From Setophaga petechia (Eukaryota > Chordata > Aves > Passeriformes > Parulidae): a stretch of DNA of 64,000 nucleotides. Below are positions 47,601 through 57,916 of the stretch, piece by piece. Where the stretch lies: contig JANCRA010000003.1 in assembly GCA_024362935.1 (NCBI GenBank), positions 1,051,501 to 1,115,500 of the forward strand, given 5' to 3'. The position numbers and the translations under genes are program-made. The first letter of the stretch is position 1. Each line of letters starts with the position of its first letter. The notes below the pieces were generated by a model, which saw nothing but the letters and a program-made list of their open reading frames with translations, was not told where the DNA came from and did not search any database.

Positions 47601-50082
47601 CTGTGAGGCTCGTATACCTTTCTTCAACAGGTAAGAATAAAGAAAGCCTAAATAAATTTCTTCTATTTTTGTTATCTTCCCAAAATGAGCTTGTCAGGGC
47701 TCAATATAACAGATTATGCTCCATCAGGGTGCTACCAGTGAACACCAGCCTTGGTGAAATGAGGTGGAATACAGAATTATACCAGAGTATTTGGTAACAT
47801 TCCAACACTTCTTAGTTGCTCATCCTGTTTCCCTGTGGTATCTTCTCACATGAAACACTGCCACAATCCCCCAGGTGGATTAAGCTGGAGATCACTTCCA
47901 GCCCAGAGTTACCTGTTCCTTAAGACTGCTAATCCTAGCTGCAGATCAGCTTATCAAAAATATAGTTATTTCAAATTAAAACGATAGTTTTCATCTAAGC
48001 CTCTCTGACAGCTGCCACGACCGTGCTGCCACCTAATTATCATGAAAATTCAAAGATGGAATGATACAAAGTTGCTGATGCTGATCATAGGGTTAGTAAA
48101 ACATTATCAGTGAACTAAAACATCAACAGTTCCTTTATGATTACTGGGCTGAGGGCACAGTGATTTCCTCCTGCTCTGTAATTTCTTCTCATAAATTAGC
48201 AGTGTGCTCAGATAGGTGAGATTGGTCTGTGTGCACATAATGTCTGTCAGCATTTCCTGGCTTTCTGTAACAAAACAGGCATTAACAAATGCTGAATGAT
48301 AGTGATTGCAGTGGTTTTGTTTCTCCTCTCTCCCATGCAGGGGCCCCATTGCTCAGTTAGAGTACAAAGTTAGTTATGGCCAGCTGGATTTGTTCCGGGA
48401 CAAGAGCCTCCTGGTTTGGGTCATTGGTAAGGACCTCCCCTCTGTGACTGCCCTTCCTGTCCCAGCCCCTTCTCTGCAGCCTGGGCACAGCTGTGGGGCA
48501 TCTAATGGATGCTGTCTCTGCCTTTAGGACAGAAGTTCCCCAAATCTTTGGAGGTTTCCCTGACTGGAACTGTGTCTTTTGGCACCGCAGGCAAAGAGCA
48601 CCCGACTGATTATGTGTGCACGGGGAGCACTGCTTATGTCAAAGTAAGTCACAGGCTCTGGGAAAAGAGGACTTAGTAGCCACTTTTTTATTGTCTTCAA
48701 TTGAAGATACATTGATTTAAAATCTCACATTCTTAGCATGGATTTTTGTTTTCCTGCCTAAAGGATTTGACATCCTGTCACTTTGGAGTACCCTTGCACG
48801 TGCAGAGCGTGTGACACAGATTGCCAGGATTTGCACAGCAAGGGTGACAATGTGCATCTGATTGTGTTTTCCCTCTCTTTTTTTAGCTGTATTTTAGGAT
48901 CCCAGACTTTACACTGACTGGATGTTACGTAGACCAGCATTCTGTTCAGATCTTTGTTCCAGGGAAGCCCAAAATTACTGCATGTGAGTTGCTAGAATTG
49001 TATTGAAGTTATGAACTGGCTAGCAATGACTAAAATTACATAACTAAAGTTTGACTTTTGTTCTCTGCTTTTGAGTTGGGGTTTTTTTGTGATGTTTAAA
49101 GCATCCCTGGAGTAGGGACAGGCCTCTCCCTTTGAAATGAGAGCTCTTACAAAGTCAGCCTCTCTCTGGGGCTCTCTCCTCTCTGCCCTGTGCTGGTTCC
49201 TATGCTCTCCATAATGGCAGAATTTTTTTTGGAGGAGGAGTGATCCTCCCTAACCTGACCCCTTCTTTAGGACATGTTTGTCAGAGACATTTTGGGTGTA
49301 TTGGCAGTACCCAGGTACAGAGCTCAGCTCCTGCATGCAAGGTGACCCTGCTGCTGTCAGTGTCACCACACCAGCACCTCTTGGTGATGTGGCTCTACAC
49401 AGAATGTGTGAAACAGAGCCCAAATCTGCTTTTTGTAAACACATGAGCACTGCCAAGCCTGCACCAAAACTCCCTAAATGGCACACAGAAAGCACTCATT
49501 AAACCTGAGCAGCTCTGCCTGATGGAAGCATTTTTATTTGTAGCTGTCTCTCTGTTGCAACTTCTGCCAGTCATGGTGGCAGAACTCAGTAAATGCCTTT
49601 TCAAAAGCATGGTCTACATTGTTCATTTTGTGACAGGTCACACTCAGCCCTAAATTGTAACACAGAAAAAGCAGCATTTTTATGTTTTATATTGAGTTTG
49701 CAATTTATATTCATTGAGCAAAATCCAAGCCATCCACCTGCTTTTGACTTAACCTCTGTTTGAATTTTAAGCTCATGACTGATACATTAGTAAAGGTAAT
49801 TGAAGCTGAGACTTTAAATGTCTCATTATCAAAAACGATTTTCAAATAATAGTAAGAGTCTTACAGTTTAAAGAGGCCATTATACCTTTTCTGTAAACTG
49901 GTAAGGATGGATTAGTAGTCACTTAACTTGGATGAAGGAATGTCTGATTGTGAGGCACCCTGTAATGCTTATTTTTCTTTCCTGTTTTTTTCCCTTTAGC
50001 CCGGGAATTGATTTCTTCTGATTACTACATCTGGAATTCCAAAGCACCAGCACCTATGGTATTCAAACCCTTACTTGACTAA
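38566..50082 (+). CDS. AP5M1: AP-5 complex subunit mu-1, 8 coding exons, complete
   Basis: AP5M1 (also called MUDENG) is the medium chain of adaptor complex AP-5, which acts on late endosomes and lysosomes together with SPG11 and SPG15 in retrieval from the late endosome. I recognise it by the N-terminus [13 protein letters not shown], the [15 protein letters not shown] junction, EELWP-like and YACVPLVE motifs, [20 protein letters not shown] at the start of the mu-homology domain (about residue 205 onward), and a C-terminus with [14 protein letters not shown]. Exons: 38566-38633, 44615-45260, 46801-47028, 47491-47630, 48341-48426, 48528-48643, 48887-48983, 50000-50082. All junctions are GT-AG, frame is kept throughout, and the total is 487 residues against about 490 in mammals. 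The last eight residues (MVFKPLLD) differ from the mammalian tail I know. A short 3' UTR ends at an AATAAA about 70 bp past the stop. Confidence 0.96.
38690..39470 (+). repeat. G-rich minisatellite with 47- and 55-bp units in AP5M1 intron 1
   Basis: A unit beginning 'cctggaggaaatcctgatgc' recurs at 38931, 38978, 39033, 39080, 39127, 39183, 39230, 39285, 39340, 39395 and 39442. The spacings fall in two classes, 47 and 55-56 bp, differing by about 8 bp in the G-rich spacer. Copies before 38931 are more decayed. Runs of 4-7 G lie on the AP5M1 sense strand. Long proline-rich open frames on the minus strand (to 365 codons) are by-products of this repeat. Confidence 0.95.
39471..43090 (+). other. 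AP5M1 intron 1, middle part
   Basis: No exon is seen. A hairpin lies at 39917-39958. The stretch at about 40080-40900 looks like a foreign, possibly retroviral LTR-like, segment I cannot assign. A short (TTA)n run is at 42232-42257. Confidence 0.6.
39917..39958. repeat. 17-bp near-perfect hairpin
   Basis: Arms 39917-39933 and 39942-39958 pair at 16 of 17 positions, the remaining one being a possible G-U wobble, around the 8-base loop 'cattgaac'. The stem does not extend further. It is shorter than a usual miRNA precursor. Confidence 0.8.
43270..43440 (-). mobile_element. Diverged family-B LTR fragment, inverted
   Basis: The plus-strand string 'ctaaaaaaccccaaaaccta' and later 'ccatgggcaaaaattaaagg' match the minus-oriented family-B copy at about 13650-13770 in order and spacing, with many changes. 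It may reach back to about 43090. It faces the plus-oriented family-B LTR at 43546. Confidence 0.6.
43438..43545 (+). repeat. 89-bp duplicated unit before AP5M1 exon 2
   Basis: The string 'caatgcttctctgggag' occurs at 43438 and 43527. The following block with 'cagagcagacag' and 'tgccctgggttccagcag' (43456-43512) recurs at about 44535-44592 as 'cggagcagacag' and 'tgccccgggttccagcag'. The best reading is two tandem 89-bp units, the second split by the LTR at 43546-44532. Confidence 0.7.
43546..44532 (+). mobile_element. Family-B LTR containing a nested family-A LTR
   Basis: It starts TGTGGGAACCC and shares the ordered landmarks of the family-B copy at 13254-13905 ('gcttggggtcccaagatgg', 'cctccatcttctgggtgatg', 'gagaaccagaacag'). 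The sequence GGAGTC is at both 43540-43545 and 44533-44538, a likely target duplication. Without the nested element it is about 610 bp, like the other copy. It is in sense with AP5M1. Confidence 0.8.
43928..44295 (+). mobile_element. Family-A solo LTR nested in family-B LTR
   Basis: It starts TGTGACCGTGTTCACAGG and ends ACTGTGACA, 368 bp. Flanks ATTGTA (43922-43927) and AATGTA (44296-44301) differ at one base; the uninterrupted family-B copy reads AATGTA at the same place, which shows the empty site directly. Confidence 0.92.
44615..45260 (+). CDS. AP5M1: AP5M1 exon 2 (residues 23-238), GC-rich large exon
   Basis: Begins [20 protein letters not shown] after acceptor CGCAG and ends YGAVNCK at AAG|GTGAGA. 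It is strikingly GC-rich against the AT-rich introns, which also gives long overlapping open frames on both strands that are not genes. An 89-bp duplicated unit and an LTR end directly before it. Confidence 0.96.
45377..45673 (+). mobile_element. Insertion of about 297 bp, LTR-like (family D)
   Basis: The flanks (45338-45376 and 45674-45755) match a continuous stretch at 47205-47325, so this piece is an insertion into one of two related segments. Inside are a TGTAAGAAAATAG start like family C, a 'gtaaccaatgagaag' CCAAT box and no coding frame. Exact ends are unresolved. Confidence 0.6.
45965..46125 (-). mobile_element. CR1 LINE 3' fragment, antisense
   Basis: 'cagaatggtttgagttggaa' then 'gggcagggacaccttccact' and 'ccaggccttgaacacttcca' give the antisense CR1 tail. 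A 15-base string 'cactgtttaatatta' lies at its inner edge and again 24 bp on. Confidence 0.9.
46801..47028 (+). CDS. AP5M1: AP5M1 exon 3 (residues 239-314)
   Basis: Encodes [20 protein letters not shown] through DLCYYTSQ, in phase 0, part of the mu-homology domain. Acceptor CCCAG, donor GTAACA. Confidence 0.96.
47205..47325 (+). repeat. Paralogue of the 45.34-45.75 kb segment
   Basis: 'gagtcatgttcaggagttat' and 'ccaggctgagatgtc' correspond in order to the flanks of the 45377-45673 insertion, at roughly three-quarters identity by eye. It lacks the insertion. Confidence 0.7.
47491..47630 (+). CDS. AP5M1: AP5M1 exon 4 (residues 315-361)
   Basis: Encodes [20 protein letters not shown] through ARIPFFN and a split arginine. 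Acceptor TCCAG, donor GTAAGA. Confidence 0.96.
48341..48426 (+). CDS. AP5M1: AP5M1 exon 5 (residues 361-390)
   Basis: Encodes [20 protein letters not shown] through LLVWVI, ending in a split glycine at G|GTAAGG. Acceptor TGCAG. Confidence 0.95.
48528..48643 (+). CDS. AP5M1: AP5M1 exon 6 (residues 390-428)
   Basis: Encodes [20 protein letters not shown] through STAYVK. Acceptor TTTAG, donor GTAAGT. Confidence 0.95.
48887..48983 (+). CDS. AP5M1: AP5M1 exon 7 (residues 429-461)
   Basis: Encodes [20 protein letters not shown] through GKPKITA and a split serine. Acceptor TTTAG, donor GTGAGT. Confidence 0.95.
50000..50082 (+). CDS. AP5M1: AP5M1 exon 8, last coding exon (residues 461-487)
   Basis: Encodes [18 protein letters not shown] then MVFKPLLD and TAA at 50080-50082. 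Acceptor TTTAG. Confidence 0.95.
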
Positions 50083-50152
50083 TGTACTTAGGAATACTTT
50101 TAATATTTAAACAAAGCACAGTGTTAATGAGATTTATGTCATGATACAGCAA

Positions 50153-50158
50153 AATAAA
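50153..50158 (+). terminator. AP5M1 polyadenylation signal
   Basis: AATAAA lies 71 bp after the stop codon and is followed by a T/GT-rich stretch ('gcttctttgtgttctt'), as expected of a cleavage site. A second AATAAA is near 50348. Confidence 0.75.
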
Positions 50159-50179
50159 TGTTCTTCAGCACTTTTGCTT

Positions 50180-53100
50180 TCTTTGTGTTCTTAAAAATTT
50201 CTGTTGGTGGAAAATGAGAGGTCACTTGTCTTAAAAACATGAGTTGGGTTTAAATGGTTGAGTTCTGGCTGACAGCCTAGAGGGGACAATTTGAAATGTA
50301 CTTGCTGTGGTTGGTTTTACTCTCCCTTCTAACTTTAACTGGTACAAAATAAATCCCTGGTGTTACAGGCAAAGACATTGAGATTCCCAGTTACTTCACT
50401 GGTTTCCCATTGCAGGATGGGAGAGGTTTCAGCATCCTATTCCTGTCCTGAAGTCACAAGAATCTCATCAAAGTCCAGATTCAGAGAACAATTCAAAGCA
50501 GAAGTTCTGTTATTATTACAAGATGTGTACAGAATACACACCAGTCAGTGATTCACAAGGATTGTGAGGAAGAGGAATATGGCATGAGCAGCACTTCTGA
50601 AAGTGGAGGCAATTTTGATGAAGGAATCTTTATTGCCTCTGCCAGCAGCAGTGGTGAGCTCCCTTGCACACATGCCTGTGAGCTGCTTGCTCTGGAAGCA
50701 GAGGTGTGAACTGGGTTTTCCAGCTCACAGAACTGGCTCTGAGGAGGCAAAATCAGCTAAGTTTGCTGGAGGTTCCAGAAACCTTCACTGAGCTGTTTTT
50801 CCTGGAAAAGTAGGTGGAAAAAGTCTCAATTTACAGATGCAAACCTCTAATTTTGAGATCTGCAGGAACACAGGAAATGGATTTTAGGAAAGTTACCAGG
50901 AAATGTGCAGATTCTGAAGGGCTGGTGAGGAGGTGCCAGAACCTGGAGAGCAGCACAAAGGCAGAGGATGCTGATTCCTAACAGAGCTGCTCCTGCCCTG
51001 CCTTGTGTCTCACTGTGCTCTGTGGGCTAACTCAGATCAGGGATTGTGCAAGGAGGGAATTTTTAAGCAATAATCTGAAAAACACTTAGATTGATAGAGC
51101 AATCTGATGGGTTGGTGGAATGTTCTAGAGGGTGGAGATGCTGTTGAGCTGAAACTGCTGTGCAAACTCAGAGCTCTGCCCTGTTTCACACAGGTGATGT
51201 GTCTGTTTTGTTTGGCAGCAAAGTGAGTTTGTGATTTTGCCCAGGACCCTGCTGGAGTTGTCCACATGCCTGGACACACCACAGTGTGAATGGGAAGAGG
51301 AGCTCTCTCTGCTGGAAGGGTTTGGAGCCTGTTCTGGACACCAGGCCATGGGGTTTGGCTTCCACCTACCCATGAGAAAGGTGGGAGCTCTGCTCTGCAC
51401 AGCAGCACTCTGCAGGAATGGCTTTTCTGACTCAAACAGCCCCCAGTAAATTCTGGGAAGCAATGGCAGTGCCTAAATTAGTGGTATTTTAGGAGACCCT
51501 CTGCCCTAATAAAAAGGGATTCTTCTAAATCCTGATCCTTTGTGTTTCTCTCATACTTAGGGGAGTTGAGGTGCTCAGGAATGGAGGGCTCTGGCTTTGG
51601 TAAGCTAAAAATGCCATTTATTCTACAGAAGCTGTGAAGGGAAATGATGAACTGCTTTGCACACACTCAGTAGGGCAGGTTTGGAGGGAAGGAGGGGGCA
51701 GGTGATGTTTCCCTCCTTGCCCTGAGCAGTTTTTCACAACCTCACATCAGCCAGTTTTGATTTGTTATCAAGGTTTGCTCTGTAATTGCTGCAGTGCTCT
51801 GCTCAGGGACAGCTCAGTGGTGAGAAAAGTGGGGGAAGGAGCCCTGCCTGCCTTTGTAAGAGTGGAGAGATCTCTGTGCAGATGTGAGGGTGCAGCACTC
51901 CCTGTTCTTTGGGAAGCACCAGGAATGGAGAAGGCAACAAAAACACAGCAGGTTGAAGGCACACAGCTTCACCCAGCATTGTGCAACCCCTGTGGGACAC
52001 CCACACTGGGAAGAAACCAGAGGGGAGCTTCTCCTGCCCCAAATGGATCCTTCATGCTCATGGATCTTTCCTAAATATTAATGAGGCAGGAAAGTAGTAA
52101 ACTCAGCTTGGTAAACTCACTAAGATAACCTGGGAAGAGTTCAAGGATTTACAAATGACTAAACCTTTCCGTGTTTCTCTGTTCCCTCTGTAATTGCCCA
52201 GATAATTTCACTGTTTCTTTATGTGCTTTGACCACTTGTTTTATGAAAGGAGAAAAACCCTTCAAACCCTAAATCACAAAGATCTGATGTGGAGCTCACA
52301 CAACCCTGAGGACTCCCAGGGCAGAGCTGGTACCTCACAGAGATTCTGCTGGGCTCTAAAGGTCATTGAGTTCAGCTGCATTCCTTTAGCTCTTTAATAA
52401 AATAAACAAGTTTTTAATACAACAGTTTCTTTAAAAATGTATTAAAGGTAAAAAACCAAAAATTTTCTTTTGGTACAGAGTGCTGTTTCTTTTTGAGACT
52501 CTTTGCTGCTTGAAGTGCTTCTATTTATAATTTTGTCACAGGCATAGATTATATGAGACCTTTGTGAAGGTAACTTTGCACAAAGACTTTCCAAAAGAAG
52601 TGGCCAAAGAGTTCTCCAGACTTTGCATTGTGTTTCAGAGAGCCAAAGAAAACTAAGATGCAAAGAACTGAAAACAATAAATGTAAGGACTTAAATAATG
52701 GGTTGCAAACCTGACATCCCCCCCTCAAAAAAAAATTAAAATACTGGGTGTAAATATCAAGGGTTAAACATGGAACTCACTTCATTACTGAAATTAATTT
52801 GTTTCATTTCATTAAAATTTGGGAGTAATGTAAGAAACAGTGATTAAAATTAATTTAAAGCAAATACACTCTGTCAAAGCTTGTGAGGTGAGACTGAACA
52901 TTAGTTGGCAATGAGAACTGATGGAACAGACCTCCAAGAAATTAACATAATTCAAAATCCATCATATAAACCACCAAACACAGCAAAAATGGCTGAGGTT
53001 TCCAAATCCAGTGGCATTGGGAAACCCTCATCAAACATGATTTATTTAACATTTGTGGAAGGTGTGGAGGGAAGTGGGGAATTTGCACTGAGGTTCCCAG

Positions 53101-54980
53101 AGGCTGAGAAGCTGCAATTCCTGTTCCTCTCACCACAGAAGGGAATGAGTCCCCTTAAAACAGTTCCATGTTGACAAATCTGTCACTGATCACTACTCAG
53201 TGATTTGATGGTTCTCCAATTTTCTGGAAGCCCTTTCCTCCCCCAGGGTATCTGGTGACAGCTTCAAGATGGTTTATGCCAGTTCCTCAAGAACTTTGGG
53301 GTAAATCCTGTTCCTTGAGATAATTTGGAAGTTGTCACTTTTGTCATGTAATTCAGCCCTTCCCACCTCTGCATTTTTTGCTGTTTTTACCAGCATTAAC
53401 TGCAGTGGCCATTTGTTACAGTAAACACTGAAACAACGAGGCATTAAACATTCCCTGGCTGTCCCCAGTTTATTCATGCTGTCCCAGGAATTGGCCACAC
53501 TTTGTCCTGTTTGTACAAGCCCTGCTGAGATTTCAGCCAGAAGAGAGTTTGTAAGTCCTTGTTTGTCCCTCACTGCTTTTGCTGACTCCCTCACCACCAC
53601 CTCCCTGTTCTCTCACCCCTAGGGGACAGACAAAATATTTTTTTAATTTTAACACCTTTTATTTCCCCACCTTTACAGTGGGGAAAACCAAGCTCACACA
53701 AAGCTGAATGCATCCTGAGAGCACCATGGTGGGAAATCCCTGCAGCCCTCGACCCCAAATGAGACATTAGGTGAGAATTTTGTGCATCCCAGTTTGGGAA
53801 GTGTAAATTTCCCTGGAAAAACTGCTCTAGCTCTGTATGGCTGTCAGTGGGAATCCCACTGATAGGAGCACCTTGGGATTGTTTCTAAATTTTATTCCCA
53901 TGCCTGAATTCCCCTCTTGCTACCAAAATTTTGACACACGAACCCAAGACAACAATTCAGGTGCAGGGAACAGAGATTTAACTCTGCCTGTGACTGCCCT
54001 GGACATCCTGGGGACCCCCAGCATGAGGATTTGTGCCACTCATTGACCAACTAAAACTCCTCTTCCTTATTTCCCCAAACCTCCTGTTGCCCTAAGATGC
54101 ACCAATCTGCTGATTTTTGCAGGAATGAGGTGGTAACTCAATAAAGTGATAATTCAATAAGGTGATAATTCAATAAGGTGGTAATTCATTAAGGTGGTAA
54201 TTCCCCCTGCAGGTGAGCAGGACCTGAGAGAAAAAAAAGGCTTTTTTTCCCTTAAAAATGGGGATTCTCTCTCTTGTGAACAGGCTGGCATTAAAGCAGG
54301 GTCTGTCTCCACCCACACCCAGATCCAGAGGACTGTGGGGTCGTTACTGCAGCCCTGCAGCAGGCAGGACACCCAGCCAGAATTCCCAAGAGGCTTTCCC
54401 AGGAAAGCAGCATCCCTGGTCTGCAGTGAGGAGGACAGCAGTGCCACCACTCCATCCCAAGTCAAGGGGACCAGGGAGGAGCTGGAAAGGAGAGGAGCTG
54501 GGCTTCTCCCAAGGGTTGGGATGGCCCATTGCTCCCCCAAACAAACCCCACTGTCCTCCAAGGGGCTGGAGGGCTCTCCCAAAAGCTTCCACTAAAGATG
54601 CAGCTGTCCCCCAGGAGGCCACATCCTCACCAAATCCAGCCAAATACTCCAGGGAGATCTCAGCCCTCAGGGATGCTTTCTTCCTAAGGACTCCTGACCC
54701 ACAGTGCAACTGAAAATCAGATATTTTAAGCCACAGGTCTGCCCCTTTTTCTCCTTCTTGCCTTTATGAGGCCTCCAAGAAAGCTGGTCGAGCTCTAGAT
54801 AATTTTTTGACAGCCTGATGCCATTTGCAGAGACACATAACAGCAGAGAACTAAACCCAGCCCATTTTCTCCCCAGTGAGATCAGCTGGTCACTTTTGAT
54901 TTTCTCTAGAAACCTATCTCTTCAGGACCTTTCTTTTTGCTTTTTCTTTATTTTTTTGAAGTCAAAGTCTGTTTCCCGTT
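50180..54980. other. Intergenic, no gene recognised
   Basis: Short open frames on both strands (up to 151 codons near 54.2-54.7 kb) overlap each other and show no family motif. A tandem repeat is near 54130. No known mobile element stands out. Confidence 0.5.
54130..54205. repeat. 16-17-bp tandem repeat, about five copies
   Basis: Variants of 'ggtgataattcaataa' run in a row from 54130 to 54202. Confidence 0.85.
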
Positions 54981-54984
54981 TGGT

Positions 54985-55345
54985 AGGTGACCTGTTTAAT
55001 GTTTTCCCTGTGTCTGGGAACTCCTTAGTGTAATTAGCGACCTTTGAACTCCACAACTAATCCTGAGCTATTTTGTATTCCTTACTCATCTTTAAGGCTG
55101 GACCTTTCTTTTCTTTTGAGTCTGCTGCCACAATTAAAGAAGAAACAGCTGCATTTCAAAGGGATTCCAATTCCAGAAGCTTAATCGTGATTGACATGTT
55201 CTTATTCTAAGCTATAAGAAACTCTAAGAGTCCTTTCTTGGGTTAAAACTTCAATCATTTTCTAAAAAATTATCTCAATATGGATTTTATTCATTTTCTT
55301 TGATAACCACTCTTTGTGATTTTTTTAACTTGAAAGATGCTTTGA
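54985..55345. promoter_or_regulatory. Candidate conserved noncoding element
   Basis: A unique AT-rich block with an OTX/bicoid-type TAATCC in 'caactaatcctgagc', TCF/LEF-like CTTTGAA, and 'cttaatcgtgattgac'. Single motifs of this length are common by chance. The call rests on texture and lack of repeats. Confidence 0.3.
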
Positions 55346-56008
55346 GTTTGTGATGAATATGAACTGCGCCCACCGAAAGAATGAATGGTGTCGGGCTCGG
55401 GCTGGGTGCAGAAGTGCCTAAATTCCATTTATTGTCAAAATCTGATTATGAAACCTGACGTCCTCCATGTAGCTTGACATCATTCCACATGCCCAAAAGG
55501 AAGGAGAGGTGGAAACACTTGCAAATGAACCCCAGGAAGGCAGGGGAGGGAGATGGCATAAAGCGTTCTCCAGAAATAGATATATTTTTAACAGCTTTTC
55601 CCAGTTTTTATAGCATAGATTAAGAAACCTTCCAGTGCTGGAAGGGCCTCTCTTCACTCTTGGAGAAATGAATTCCCAATGAAAAGTGACTGCCAAAAGC
55701 AGCTGCCTTAAAACAGGGATAATTCTTGAGGTTTAAAATTATTGCCACAACCCCACAACAAACCCTGAGCGAGGCTGTGGCACTTCAACCTCCTCCAAGG
55801 GCTGATCCTAGAAAATGATGGGAGCCTATTGGGTCCTGTTATTTAATTATCTCCCTCTCACTTACATTCGAATTCAGCATGACCTCAGAATGATGGGCTT
55901 AGAAAGGAAAAAAAAAAAAAAAGGCAAAAAGCCTGAAAATCTGTTTGTGTGTTTGCCCAGATCCACCTGATCATTGGCACATGGATCTGTGGGCATCACT
56001 GACGGTCT

Positions 56009-56314
56009 TAAACCTGTCCCAAAATCATCCCAAAGAGCCCCAGGAATGGCAGCAGGCAAGACCTGGTGTTCCTAAGACAAAGGTCAAATAAAAAAAAAGG
56101 ATGTTAATAAACAGCCCTCCATTTAAAGGGACTTTTTTTCTTTTTTTTTTTTCCTCCCTTTTTTTTTTTTTTTTGAGGATTACATCTTAAATTCCAACAA
56201 ATCAGATTTAGGAGTTACTGAAAGTGAAATTGATCCATCCCTCAGCCAAACTTTGCAATACTTTCCTGTTCTGACATCATTTAGATAGTTAGCTGCATTA
56301 TCAGATTAAAAACC
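56009..56314 (+). repeat. Left arm of large inverted repeat
   Basis: It begins 'taaacctgtcccaaaat' and ends near 'ttatcagattaaaaacc'. Its reverse complement is found at 57917-58172. This arm carries a poly-T expansion (about 56130-56175) that the other lacks. Shared strings include 'gtgttcctaagacaaaggtc' and 'aatcagatttaggagtt'. Confidence 0.9.
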
Positions 56315-56720
56315 ATTGTACAGGGCCGCTGAAAGGAAAAGGAGCCAAAAAGCCAAACACTGCCTGAATTCCGAACCTTTTAACCTGGCTGAAGTACGGT
56401 GGGGTCCCTGTTATGCAAATACCTTCAATCCTCTGCTAAGTTCAGTGGAAATAATTTTCTTGAATGACAGGTTTATTCAGCAAGGATTCAGTTGGCGATT
56501 AATCCCCCTTTGATCTAAGGTATTTCACTTAACTACCAGTTACCTCGTCCTGACAAAGTGCAACCGAGATTAGGGAGATCACCCGAGCAGCGCCCGGCCT
56601 GCCCGTTTATTCTCCCCAGCCGTTCAAAGGGAAGGGCCAGGAATTCAATCTATTCCCTCTATTTGAAGATGGAAAGTGCTGTCTCCCGAGTTAGAAAGTC
56701 AATTGAATACCAAGTGGGGC
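56315..56720. promoter_or_regulatory. Candidate noncoding element inside the inverted repeat
   Basis: It has an octamer ATGCAAAT in 'ttatgcaaatacc' near 56412 and, in one stretch near 56491-56520, 'gcgattaatccccctttgat' combining TAATCC (OTX/GSC type) with CTTTGATC (TCF/LEF type). The block is not repetitive. Function is inferred. Confidence 0.35.
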
Positions 56721-56790
56721 TCGGTGCTGAGATATTCCCACTCCTTGGAATATTTTTGTTCTGACCCCGCTCTCAGCCCTGCCAAAGCTG

Positions 56791-56932
56791 CTTATTTATT
56801 ATTTATTTTTAATAATAAATAGAGTTGTTTATTATTATTATTATCATTATCATCATCATCATCATCATCATCACCATTATTTAATTATAGAGTTTATTTA
56901 TTATTATCATTATTATTATTATTATGATTTAG
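56791..56932. repeat. (TTA/ATC)n microsatellite
   Basis: Runs of TTA, ATT and ATC trinucleotides with short interruptions, including about eight ATC units near 56848-56872. Confidence 0.95.
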
Positions 56933-56994
56933 ATCAGCACGTGGCACTGTGGAAAAGGTATTTCACTTGCTTTTAGGAAAAGAGGATAGTTCCC

Positions 56995-57915
56995 AATTTT
57001 GAGCTATTTTTGAGCTATTATTTCTTGGTTTTTTGCTAAAAAAAATCCCTTTTGCACCTCTCCAGCGGGTATAAAAATTTATTAATATGTAATAGACATT
57101 ATATAGATAGGCAGATAGATATTAAATGTATTATAACTGTATATACTTATGTATATACATTTATACATAATGCTACATGTATTAAATGTAGCATTAATAC
57201 TAATTAATAATTATTTAATATTATATATATTATATATATAATATTAAATATAATATATATATAAGTATATATAAATGTATATACTTACTTTTGAACTATT
57301 TCCCAATTTTGAGCCATTATTTCCTCATTTTTTGCTAAAAAAAAAATCCCTTTTGCACTTCCCCGGCGAGTGTAAAAATTTATTAATATATATTAGGTAT
57401 CATATATAAATGAATATTACATGTACTATAAATGCATATATTTTGAGCTATTTTGAGGTATTTCCCAATTTTGAGCTATTATTCCTTTATATTTTGCTAA
57501 AAAAATCCCTTTTGCACTTCTCTGTCAAGTATATATATTTATTAATATATAATAGCTATAATAGATAAATGAATATTAGATGTGTTTTACATGTATATAT
57601 TTTGAGCTATTTTTGAACTATTTCCCTATTTTTGAGCTATTATTTCTTCATTTTTTTCTAAAAAATGTCCCTTTTGCACTTCTCCATCGAGTATGAATAT
57701 TTATCTATATATAATAGATATAATATATAAATTAATATTACATGTATTATAAATGTATATATTTGGAGCTATTTTTAAACTATTTCCCTATTTTTGAGCT
57801 ATTATTTCTTCATTTTTTGCTAAAAATCCCTTTTACACTTCTCCAGTAATTATATATATATATATATAATAAATATAATATATAAATGAATATTACATGT
57901 ATTATAAATGCATAT
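56995..57915. repeat. AT-rich minisatellite, about 160-bp unit
   Basis: The motif 'cccttttgcac' (or one-base variants) recurs at 57047, 57348, 57507, 57669 and 57828, each in the same context of 'gagctattatttcttcat' before and a TATATA-rich stretch after. The first gap is about 300 bp because the TA tract has expanded there (57130-57290). Confidence 0.93.
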
Positions 57916-57916
57916 A

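Noticed and set aside
54154..54713. Cluster of overlapping 121-151 codon open frames on both strands
   Set aside because: They overlap in several frames with no consistent protein-like composition; likely chance in a moderately GC-rich patch.
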